NCBI GenBank assembly: GCA_002455605.1
Contig: DKLE01000019.1
Span: 1-24,768, forward strand
Direction: 5' to 3'
Source: Firmicutes bacterium UBA6648
Lineage (GTDB): Bacteria > Bacillota > Clostridia > Peptostreptococcales > Anaerovoracaceae
Length of the DNA stretch: 24,768 nucleotides
Position 1 is the first letter of the stretch. Each line of letters starts with the position of its first letter. Of this stretch, positions 7,453 to 14,019 are shown piece by piece. The translations under genes and the position numbers were made by a program. The notes beneath the pieces are model-generated. The model was not told the origin of the DNA, made no database searches, and saw only the letters and a program-made list of their open reading frames with translations.

Positions 7453-7481
7453 ATTCTATATCCTGGAAATTATATTTGCAA
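7453..7481 (-). promoter_or_regulatory. Promoter of the racemase remnant / acetyltransferase unit
   Basis: Read on the minus strand, TTGCAA (7476-7481) and TAGAAT (7453-7458) are separated by exactly 17 nt. They lie between the tRNA terminator and the ribosome binding site of the racemase remnant. Confidence 0.5.
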
Positions 7482-7482
7482 G

Positions 7483-7519
7483 CAAAAAAAAGTCATAGCT
7501 TATTCTGCTATGACTTTTT
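7483..7519 (-). terminator. Terminator of the tRNA-Lys transcript
   Basis: Immediately after the CCA of the second tRNA in the transcript, a perfect 13-bp stem (7507-7519 with 7487-7499; core GTCATAGC) and 7-nt loop are followed by a T run on the minus strand. Confidence 0.85.
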
Positions 7520-7594
7520 GGTACACCGTCAGGGGTTCGAACCCTGGACACCCTGATTAAGAGTCAGGTGCTCTACCAACTGAGCTAACGATGC
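7519..7594 (-). tRNA. tRNA-Lys (anticodon CTT), copy 2 in the transcript
   Basis: The 76-nt minus-strand sequence folds as a full cloverleaf: acceptor GCATCGT/ACGGTGT, D-arm GCTC/GAGC, anticodon stem CCTGA/TCAGG with loop CTCTTAA (anticodon CTT, reads AAG), T-arm CAGGG/CCCTG with loop TTCGAAC, discriminator A and encoded CCA. The first acceptor pair is G1-U72 rather than G-C, which is unusual. It is identical to the copy at 7673-7748. Confidence 0.95.
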
Positions 7595-7672
7595 TCGATG
7601 GCGTGCTCGAAATCGCACGTCGATATATATTCCAACATTTATAAGAGCTTGTCTCATAAATGCATTTTTTAA

Positions 7673-7748
7673 TGGTACACCGTCAGGGGTTCGAACCCTG
7701 GACACCCTGATTAAGAGTCAGGTGCTCTACCAACTGAGCTAACGATGC
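7673..7748 (-). tRNA. tRNA-Lys (anticodon CTT), copy 1 in the transcript
   Basis: Identical over all 76 nt to the tRNA at 7519-7594, including the encoded CCA and the G1-U72 pair, and separated from it by 78 bp. It is the promoter-proximal copy, preceded by a consensus promoter. The spacer between the copies contains short inverted repeats (for example CGTGC/GCACG near 7602-7620) that may help processing. Confidence 0.95.
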
Positions 7749-7777
7749 ATGTACGCAATATAATTGGCACGTTTTAC

Positions 7778-7806
7778 AATATAACATTTTTCAAAATCCA
7801 TGTCAA
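7778..7806 (-). promoter_or_regulatory. Promoter of the tRNA-Lys pair
   Basis: On the minus strand a perfect -35 TTGACA (7801-7806) and -10 TATATT (7778-7783) are 17 nt apart. The start would be some 25 nt upstream of the first mature tRNA. Confidence 0.8.
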
Positions 7807-7818
7807 TAGTTTTTTTCA

Positions 7819-7859
7819 AAAAACCGCTAGAAATTGCTGCCATTAATAGTGGCAGCAAT
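7819..7859 (-). terminator. Probable terminator of the radical SAM gene
   Basis: A perfect 10-bp stem ATTGCTGCCA/TGGCAGCAAT (7850-7859 with 7833-7842) with a 7-nt loop lies just after the stop codon. The T run (GGTTTTTT) begins about 10 nt after the stem, so termination may be inefficient. Confidence 0.55.
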
Positions 7860-7863
7860 GCAT

Positions 7864-9198
7864 TCAGTTATACCAGATTTTATCTGCAATAGTTTTCCAA
7901 TTTTCTGCACAGGCTCTGCACTTTTCTGTTAAGACATCTATATCTTCAGGAGATTCTAAGTCAGTGGATTTGGCACCTGACGCATGAATCATTTGGGCAA
8001 GCCTGCCCGGATTATCCAGCAAAGGACACACGCGGAGCATATTTTCGTTGAAGGGCTGATGACGGCGATATTCCATAAAAAGCGGCGATTGCAAAGCTTC
8101 AAGCAGGGTCTTATCTTTTATATTTGAATCTGAATAGTGTATAAATGCACAGGGATCGATATCCCCATTGGCATTGATATGAAGATAACATCTGCCGCCT
8201 GCAATACAGCCATTTACGTATTCTCCGTCATTCCAAAAGTCCATGGTGAAAATAGGTTTAGTGGCACGGAACTTTCTGACTTGGTAGTATAAATAAGCCC
8301 GCTGTTCCGCTGTGGCCATTAATTCAGGAACTGCAGATGCACCTACAGGCATATAAGTAAATAGCCATCCGAATTTACAGCCTCTTTGGATCATGTCGTC
8401 AAAGTATCGTTCACTTCCGATGATTTCGGCATTTTCCTTATGGTAGCAGGTAGAAAAGCCGAAAGGCAGTTTATTTTCTTTCAATAAAGCCATGGCTTCA
8501 ACTACTTTTTTATAGGTTCCTTTTCCTCGTCGCATGTCGGTCTCATTCTCAAAGCCTTCAACGCTGATGGCCGGAATAAAGTTTTTTACCCGAAGCATAT
8601 CATCGATAAAAGCTTCATCTATAAGCGTAGCGTTTGTGAAGGACAAGAATATGCAGTCCCTGTGTTTTTCACAAAGACGAATGATATCCTCTTTTCGGAC
8701 AAGCGGTTCTCCTCCGGTATATATGTACATATACATGCCCAGCTTTTTCCCTTGATTGATAATATCGTTGAGCTGTTGATAAGACAGGGATAAATTATGG
8801 CCGTATTCGGATGCCCAACAGCCTTTACAATGTAAATTACAGGCAGAAGTAGGATCCATGAGCAAGGTCCAAGGTATATTGCAGTCATATTTCTCTTGCA
8901 GCTTTCTTCTGGTTTGACTTCCATTTAAAACCGAATTGACTAAAAAATTTTCAAAAAAGGTCATTCGCACATCTTTATCGATATCAGTACATAAACTGAT
9001 TAAATACTTGTGCCATACATCATTAGGATCATTTACCGCCTTTTCTGCTAGTTTAAAAGCTCCGGTATAATGGTTATCGGAATCGAGTTTTTTTAACCAG
9101 TTAAATATCTTGGCCATATTTTCTTCGGGATCCGAGTCTAAGTAGCCAAGGATCTTTTTAATACCGAAAGCTTTAACCTTATCTTTTATGATATTCAC
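7864..9198 (-). CDS. Radical SAM protein with SPASM-like C-terminal cysteines
   Basis: A 444-residue radical SAM enzyme. The SAM-binding [4Fe-4S] motif is CNLHCKGC (Cys120, Cys124, Cys127), followed by the SAM-contact GGEP at 162-165. A C-terminal set of cysteines (331, 337, 350, 391, 427, 430), including CIAGGRCYLHINANGDIDPC, resembles a SPASM or twitch domain that holds extra iron-sulfur clusters. Residues 1-105 form a helical N-terminal region without a known fold. I place the start at GTG 9198 because AGGAGG lies 7 nt upstream; an ATG at 9234 upstream of that site lacks one. Close homologues seem widespread in anaerobic Firmicutes but no substrate is established. The nearest gene upstream is a divergent 51-codon peptide, so peptide modification is one possibility. 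Confidence 0.85.
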   Translation of the reverse strand: MNIIKDKVKAFGIKKILGYLDSDPEENMAKIFNWLKKLDSDNHYTGAFKLAEKAVNDPNDVWHKYLISLCTDIDKDVRMTFFENFLVNSVLNGSQTRRKLQEKYDCNIPWTLLMDPTSACNLHCKGCWASEYGHNLSLSYQQLNDIINQGKKLGMYMYIYTGGEPLVRKEDIIRLCEKHRDCIFLSFTNATLIDEAFIDDMLRVKNFIPAISVEGFENETDMRRGKGTYKKVVEAMALLKENKLPFGFSTCYHKENAEIIGSERYFDDMIQRGCKFGWLFTYMPVGASAVPELMATAEQRAYLYYQVRKFRATKPIFTMDFWNDGEYVNGCIAGGRCYLHINANGDIDPCAFIHYSDSNIKDKTLLEALQSPLFMEYRRHQPFNENMLRVCPLLDNPGRLAQMIHASGAKSTDLESPEDIDVLTEKCRACAENWKTIADKIWYN

Positions 9199-9478
9199 AC
9201 CAATTCCTCCTAATAAACTATTGGTTTTTAACATATTTTATCACAAATAAAAAGTATTAACTAATTTCAAAAGAAGAATAAAACAAAAATAGAATATTAT
9301 TACAAAAAAATCTGACAAAATTGCAGTTTCAATAATATTTTTATGCTTAAAACATAAATCTTAGAGAATGTTCATAATAAGCTTATGCAAAAGACAAACA
9401 TTAATGCTTAAATTCCTCTATTTTCCTTACATATGAAAATTTTTAATGTGCAAAATATTTAATAAGGAGGGATTAGAT

Positions 9479-9634
9479 ATGAAAAACACAAACAACAACA
9501 CAAATAGCAAAAACAGAACAAGCAGCTGTACAGGTAAGATGGAAACATCACAGGCAAAAAACTATAAGCAGTCTGAAGAGAAAAGCAAAAATTCATCAAA
9601 TTTTAAATCCAGTATGGAAAACTCAGATTATTAA
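9479..9634 (+). CDS. Small Asn/Ser/Lys-rich hypothetical protein (51 aa)
   Basis: The ATG at 9479 follows a strong AAGGAGGG ribosome binding site 7 nt upstream, and a strong terminator follows the stop, which together support a real gene. The 51-residue product starts MKNTNNNTNSKNRTSSCTGK and ends ENSDY. It is highly hydrophilic, has one cysteine (Cys17), no hydrophobic core and no signal peptide, and is probably unstructured. It could be a small spore-associated protein, since such proteins are often Asn/Gln/Ser rich, or a precursor peptide for the divergent radical SAM protein. Neither is shown. An in-frame upstream ATG at 9446 precedes the ribosome binding site and is not preferred. No function is recognised. 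Confidence 0.7.
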   Translation: MKNTNNNTNSKNRTSSCTGKMETSQAKNYKQSEEKSKNSSNFKSSMENSDY

Positions 9635-9677
9635 GTTCTCACAAAAAGAGCCAGGGCCTAATCTCTCTTCTAAATAC

Positions 9678-9716
9678 AGAGCGGGAATCCCCCGCTCTTT
9701 TTGTTTGTTTTTTGCG
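9678..9716 (+). terminator. Rho-independent terminator of the small peptide gene
   Basis: The stem AGAGCGGG/CCCGCTCT (9678-9685 with 9691-9698) with a 5-nt loop is followed by TTTTTGTTTGTTTTTT. AAAAAGAGC just after the stop codon could form an alternative longer-range pair with GCTCTTTTT. Confidence 0.9.
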
Positions 9717-9747
9717 ATAATTCTGTAGTTTTTAGTCGTTCTGGTAA

Positions 9748-9776
9748 TTGCTATTGTTATTTGTTTGTTGTATAAT
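9748..9776 (+). promoter_or_regulatory. Promoter of the coiled-coil / zinc-ribbon gene pair
   Basis: TTGCTA at 9748-9753 and TATAAT at 9771-9776 are separated by 17 nt. The start would be near 9783, about 36 nt before the ATG at 9819. It rules out the in-frame TTG at 9765, which lies inside the promoter. Confidence 0.7.
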
Positions 9777-9818
9777 ATAGAAAGGTATATTCTGTATTCT
9801 GGGGAAGGTGTATTTGAA

Positions 9819-10280
9819 ATGGTTACAGATTATGTAATATCAACAATACAATATATTAAAGATGTTCTTCAGGTTGAAGTAATTGGTGCAGTTACTATTA
9901 TTGCGCTTATACTTTTAACGGTGGTAAGTATCATTTTTTTTGCATTTAGGAATGTGAGACTATGGTATTGGAAAATTAATGAGCAGGTGAAAGCCTTGGA
10001 GCATATCGACAAAAGCTTAGAAGAAATTAAGCAAAACCTACCAGAAATTCCAAGAATAGAGACGGCACTATCATCGATTGAGGATGATTCTTTAGAACAA
10101 GCACAGGCTTTAACGGAGGAAGGTATAAAGGAAAGCAGACCAAAGAATGCACAGACACCCAAAATCGTTTTTGATAAAATGGATAAAGATGAGCGGACAA
10201 TTATAAAACCTGGGTATAACATAGGAAAAACAGGGAAAATTTACGCAGAAGAAGCACTGCGGGAACAAATACAGTTTTAG
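9819..10280 (+). CDS. Single-pass membrane protein with coiled-coil cytoplasmic domain (hypothetical)
   Basis: The 153-residue product has one strong transmembrane segment at about residues 20-42 (from EVIGAVTIIALILL to FFAF). A basic/aromatic boundary RNVRLWYWK and a short coiled coil follow (about 50-75, VKALEHIDKSLEEIKQNL). The tail is charged and ends with a conserved-looking KPGYNIGKTGKIYAEEALRE. By the positive-inside rule the large C-terminal part should be cytoplasmic. I chose ATG 9819, downstream of the promoter, with GGAAGG 10 nt upstream. It lies 22 bp before the zinc-ribbon protein gene and is almost surely co-transcribed, so the two may form a membrane complex. I do not recognise the family. 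Confidence 0.7.
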   Translation: MVTDYVISTIQYIKDVLQVEVIGAVTIIALILLTVVSIIFFAFRNVRLWYWKINEQVKALEHIDKSLEEIKQNLPEIPRIETALSSIEDDSLEQAQALTEEGIKESRPKNAQTPKIVFDKMDKDERTIIKPGYNIGKTGKIYAEEALREQIQF

Positions 10281-10302
10281 ATAAAATGACTGGAGGAAAT
10301 AA

Positions 10303-12138
10303 ATGTTTTGTAGAAAATGTGGGAAGACTTTACTGGACGGAGATAGATTCTGCAGCTATTGCGGTGCACAGGTAATTGAAAGAAATGAAAGCATAAGCAA
10401 AATAGGAGAGAACGTAGAGGAAGTTATATATAATAATCAAGCCACTATAGAAATCCCTGTCAAAGAACTGAGAAATATTGGTGTGCCTGAGAAGACCATC
10501 GCTCAAACCTGGCACGAAATTAATGAAAAGAACATAGAACATGAGCCTAAACCTCATTGGAATTTAGAAGGATTTCCCGCTTTAAATGAAGAAACAAAAA
10601 AGACGGAAGACATAAAGGTAGATTGGGGTAAACGTGAACTGCTCAAATTTGAATTAAACCCTGAAAAAATGCAAGAAAATATAAAACCTCCCACAAGAGA
10701 AACAGAGCCCAGCCATACAGGCAAAAGAGAAAACAAACCAGACATTTTTGAAATATTTGACAAACAAATGCATGAAGAAAAAGAACTTGAACGGAAGGAC
10801 AGAGACACCCTCGTTTTCCGCAGGAAAACTCCTGAACAAGAGAAAGAGGAGGTGCCGGAACATCAAAGAGCAGCAGAAACGGCTGCCCTGGAACAGGAAT
10901 TGTTTAAATCCGGCATTAAAAATGATAAAGTACATACCTCTGCGGAAGAACAAATTGACAAGTTCTATACATTTAGTAAAAAAAATGAAGAGTTTCAGAA
11001 ACTATTAGATAAAGAATACGAACGGCTGAAAAAAGAACCTGAGTTTGTCAGGCCGGAGCCTAAAATACCCTCTAATATCGAAAAACTCGAATTAAATGAG
11101 CCTGTAGACGTACCTTTTAAAGCAATACTGGGAAATCACCCGGAGAAAACAGAGGAAGACATTCCGACGGATGCTGCGTTAAAAATGGATACAGAAATTC
11201 ATGTGGAAACAGATACAAGTACAAAAGAGCAGGCCAGTGAAAATAAACAGCAAAGGGATTTGGTACAAGAATCGGAGGATATAAAAACAGCAGAAGAGAC
11301 TGTTCTTCCATGGGCTCAGATGGAAAGTCCCCTGGCGGAATTTTCTGATGAAAAGCAAGAAAAAAAGTGGTCACCCATGGCTATTGCATTAGCTATCATT
11401 ATTGCCCTTCTGGTTTTTGAAATTGCTATATTAGGGATTAAATATTTTTTGCCGGAAAGCAGCGCCGCCGGGTTCATAAACGACAAGCTGGGGGTTGCTG
11501 TAAATTGGGTAGATTCTTTCAAAGACGGTCAGACACCGGAAGAACAAAAAGAAGATAATAAAGACAAAGAAGATACAAAAGAGGCCAGCGCTCCTGCACA
11601 GCCTGATCCAACACCGAATTCGGATAAATCAGCACTGATTGCGGAGGCATTGGCATATAACGCAAATATTAAATCCATAACAGCGGATGACAGCCTTGTC
11701 TACATGGAACAAAAAGACTATGGCGACAGAAATATAAATAATTCTAAAACAATTGAAAATAATATTTGGTATCAAGATGAAAATGGAAATACTGTGTATT
11801 ATGACAAAGAAATAGTAAAAACTATTATTCAATTTGATTCCTCTTGGATTGACTATGTAAATAAGAAGGATGCATCTGTTTTAGAATTTACAAAAGAAGG
11901 TTCGCCAGCATCTCAAAATGCTAAGAAGTCTAAACTGGTAGGAAAAGTTACCGAAACTTTTGATTCTTTGAAAATAGGAGAAATAAGACAGGGGGCCGAA
12001 AGAGGCTTTTACATATGGGTTTATGAATCAATAACCATTAACCAAAGCGGTACAGATAGTACGAATAATTACAATTATGTATACTATCTTGAACCCGTAG
12101 AAAAGCAGATGAAAATTGTAAGCTATAAAAAGCTTTAG
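10303..12138 (+). CDS. Zinc-ribbon membrane protein with NTF2-like extracytoplasmic domain (TcaA/YvbJ-like architecture)
   Basis: A 611-residue protein. Residues 1-22 are a zinc ribbon (Cys3, Cys6, Cys17, Cys20). Residues 23-355 are a long, highly charged, probably disordered cytoplasmic region rich in Glu and Lys with a helical stretch near 215-245. One transmembrane helix runs at about 357-382. A Pro/Asp/Lys-rich linker covers 405-442. A folded C-terminal domain at 443-611 resembles the NTF2-like domain of TcaA/YvbJ proteins (around IIQFDSSWIDYVNKKD, then EGSP, then the alternating strands ending IVSYKKL). Such proteins link a cytoplasmic zinc ribbon to a cell-wall-side domain; TcaA is tied to glycopeptide sensitivity in staphylococci. 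The long disordered middle is unlike TcaA, where the membrane helix follows the ribbon closely. The start has GGAGG 6 nt upstream. Confidence 0.75.
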   Translation: MFCRKCGKTLLDGDRFCSYCGAQVIERNESISKIGENVEEVIYNNQATIEIPVKELRNIGVPEKTIAQTWHEINEKNIEHEPKPHWNLEGFPALNEETKKTEDIKVDWGKRELLKFELNPEKMQENIKPPTRETEPSHTGKRENKPDIFEIFDKQMHEEKELERKDRDTLVFRRKTPEQEKEEVPEHQRAAETAALEQELFKSGIKNDKVHTSAEEQIDKFYTFSKKNEEFQKLLDKEYERLKKEPEFVRPEPKIPSNIEKLELNEPVDVPFKAILGNHPEKTEEDIPTDAALKMDTEIHVETDTSTKEQASENKQQRDLVQESEDIKTAEETVLPWAQMESPLAEFSDEKQEKKWSPMAIALAIIIALLVFEIAILGIKYFLPESSAAGFINDKLGVAVNWVDSFKDGQTPEEQKEDNKDKEDTKEASAPAQPDPTPNSDKSALIAEALAYNANIKSITADDSLVYMEQKDYGDRNINNSKTIENNIWYQDENGNTVYYDKEIVKTIIQFDSSWIDYVNKKDASVLEFTKEGSPASQNAKKSKLVGKVTETFDSLKIGEIRQGAERGFYIWVYESITINQSGTDSTNNYNYVYYLEPVEKQMKIVSYKKL

Positions 12139-12290
12139 TCTGCTGCAAACAATTTAGATAATTATATCAGCAGAGCTGTATTAGAGCTATTTTAGTTTCT
12201 TGCAGCTCTGTTGGTTCAATAAATCCTGCCGGAAATTAATTAATTTAAGGGTTTATTATATTAATTATATTCATTAAATTATTTTGGATG

Positions 12291-12325
12291 CAGGTACCGT
12301 AGTAGACGGAGAATTACACTACCTG
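12291..12325 (+). promoter_or_regulatory. Leader hairpin upstream of pckA
   Basis: CAGGTA at 12291-12296 pairs with TACCTG at 12320-12325; an alternative pairing GTAGT/ACTAC lies within it. It ends about 8 nt before the GGGAG ribosome binding site, so it could affect translation or mRNA stability. No T-tract follows. A role is inference. No convincing -35/-10 pair is seen in the AT-rich stretch 12220-12290. Confidence 0.3.
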
Positions 12326-12348
12326 TTAGAAAGGGAGAGTTAAAAAAA

Positions 12349-14004
12349 ATGGCTACGAAAGCTAACTTTAAGAGAGAGCAGATTGGTATAGGAAACAAGG
12401 CGTTTTCCACATCGAGAACCACCATTGAAACTGCTTTTTATGGGAACAATGTGGAAAAAATCATTGACCTGAAAAAGGCCTACGAGATGGCAAGAAACTC
12501 GACAGGCACCATGGAAACAGATATGCCGGTCTATGAACCTGAGAAGATTGGCCTTCCGGAAAATGCAAAGATTCTGTTGTTCAATGACGGAGAAACAGTG
12601 GGAAGATTTGCAGGCGCACGTGTGATACTCGGCGAGGCAGGAGTTGAGGAAGCAGAGATTGCAAAAGTACTGAGAGAAGCGGTGTACAACACACGATATA
12701 AAAAAATGTATCATTCGGAAGCATACATAGGACTAGATAAGGATTTCATGGTAAAAGCACACCTTCTAATCCCTGAGACTTATGAGAACACATTGCTGAA
12801 TTGGCTATTAAATTTCCAGTACAAGACAGCAGAATATAATGAAATGTATAAAGACTCGGCAGAAATTGCTGATGAACCGGATATTTTTATTATGTCCGAT
12901 CCGGATTACAGACATCCTAAATTTCCTAATGGCCTTGCCTATTTTGACCCAGAACACAACTGTGCATGCCTGTTAGGAATGAGATATTTCGGAGAGCATA
13001 AAAAGGGCACGCTGACCCTTGCATGGGGCATTGCCAACAGAAATGGTTATGCATCCTGCCATGGAGGATTAAAAAGGTGCATTAAGAAGAACGGAGAGGC
13101 ACACGTTCTTGGTGTATTTGGTTTGTCCGGCTCAGGTAAATCTACATTGACACATGCAAAGCATGATGGTAAATATGATGTAACGGTGCTTCATGATGAT
13201 GCCTATATCATATCCAGTGAAAATGGCTCTACGGTTGCGTTGGAACCTTCATATTTTGATAAAACGCAGGATTACCCATTGACTTCAAAAGATAATAAAT
13301 ATCTGCTTACCGTTCAAAACTGCGGGGCAACGATAGATGAAGACGGAAAGCTTGTAATTGTCACAGAAGATATCCGAAACGGAAACGGCAGAGCTATTAA
13401 ATCAAAATTGTGGGCTGCCAATAGAGTAGATAAGATGGATGAACCGATTAATACTATTGTATGGCTTATGAAAGATCATACACTGCCGCCGATTGTGAAG
13501 ATTGAAAATTCAGTGCTGGCATCTGTAATGGGTGCGTGCCTGGCCACAAAGCGTTCAACTGCTGAAAAGCTGGCAGACGGTGTAGACATCAATGCATTGG
13601 TTTTTGAACCATATGCAAATCCTTTCAGAACATATCCGTTGGAGCAGGACTATAAGAAGTTTAAAGCCTTATTTGAAGAAAGAGGAGTATCCAACTATAT
13701 TATCAACACAGGACATTTTATGGAGAAAAAGATTCCAAAGGAAGTTACTATAGGCATCATCGAGCAGATTGTTGACGGAACAGCCAAATTTAAAGATTTT
13801 GGTGTGCTTTCTGAAATTAAAACCATGGATATTGAAGGTTTTATCCCTGATTTTTCCGATCAAAAATATGTTGATGCCCTCAGAGGGGGAATGATGGGAC
13901 GAGTAAATTACTTGAACTCATTAAAAGAATTTAAAGGAGGAAGAGATAATCTTCCGGAAGAGGCTAGAGGTGCAATTGAAGCAATTATAGCTAAAATAAG
14001 ATAA
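12349..14004 (+). CDS. pckA: Phosphoenolpyruvate carboxykinase (ATP-type, divergent)
   Basis: A 551-residue cytoplasmic enzyme that interconverts oxaloacetate plus ATP with phosphoenolpyruvate, CO2 and ADP. In fermenting anaerobes it may run in either direction. Seen: GEHKKG (Lys218, Lys219), matching the GExKKG metal/substrate loop of ATP-PEPCKs, with a conserved His nearby (CHGG, His238); the P-loop GLSGSGKST at 258-266; and the second metal motif LHDDAY (Asp283, Asp284). The length fits, but the spacing and sequence around the motifs differ clearly from the E. coli type (GLSGTGKTT; GDDEHGW), placing it in a divergent branch. It has its own leader and is followed after 15 bp by a UPF0182 membrane protein gene. 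Confidence 0.88.
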   Translation: MATKANFKREQIGIGNKAFSTSRTTIETAFYGNNVEKIIDLKKAYEMARNSTGTMETDMPVYEPEKIGLPENAKILLFNDGETVGRFAGARVILGEAGVEEAEIAKVLREAVYNTRYKKMYHSEAYIGLDKDFMVKAHLLIPETYENTLLNWLLNFQYKTAEYNEMYKDSAEIADEPDIFIMSDPDYRHPKFPNGLAYFDPEHNCACLLGMRYFGEHKKGTLTLAWGIANRNGYASCHGGLKRCIKKNGEAHVLGVFGLSGSGKSTLTHAKHDGKYDVTVLHDDAYIISSENGSTVALEPSYFDKTQDYPLTSKDNKYLLTVQNCGATIDEDGKLVIVTEDIRNGNGRAIKSKLWAANRVDKMDEPINTIVWLMKDHTLPPIVKIENSVLASVMGACLATKRSTAEKLADGVDINALVFEPYANPFRTYPLEQDYKKFKALFEERGVSNYIINTGHFMEKKIPKEVTIGIIEQIVDGTAKFKDFGVLSEIKTMDIEGFIPDFSDQKYVDALRGGMMGRVNYLNSLKEFKGGRDNLPEEARGAIEAIIAKIR

Positions 14005-14019
14005 CAAGGAGGAGAGCGT

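Noticed and set aside
7519..7748. The 76-bp direct repeat as a possible attachment site or mobile element end
   Set aside because: Both repeats are complete tRNA-Lys genes with a shared promoter and terminator; no integrase or element genes are nearby.
9361..9478. Sporulation-type (SigE/SigK) promoter before the small peptide gene, based on CATATGAAA near 9430
   Set aside because: The -10-like match is partial and no matching -35 was found at the right spacing in this very AT-rich stretch.
9765..9818. TTG start at 9765 for the coiled-coil membrane protein
   Set aside because: The codon lies inside the promoter (-10 TATAAT at 9771-9776), so it could not be transcribed from it; ATG 9819 is the better start.
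10748..11008. 86-codon plus-strand frame within the zinc-ribbon gene
   Set aside because: It is a shadow in another frame of the Lys/Glu-rich coding region and has no credible ribosome binding site.
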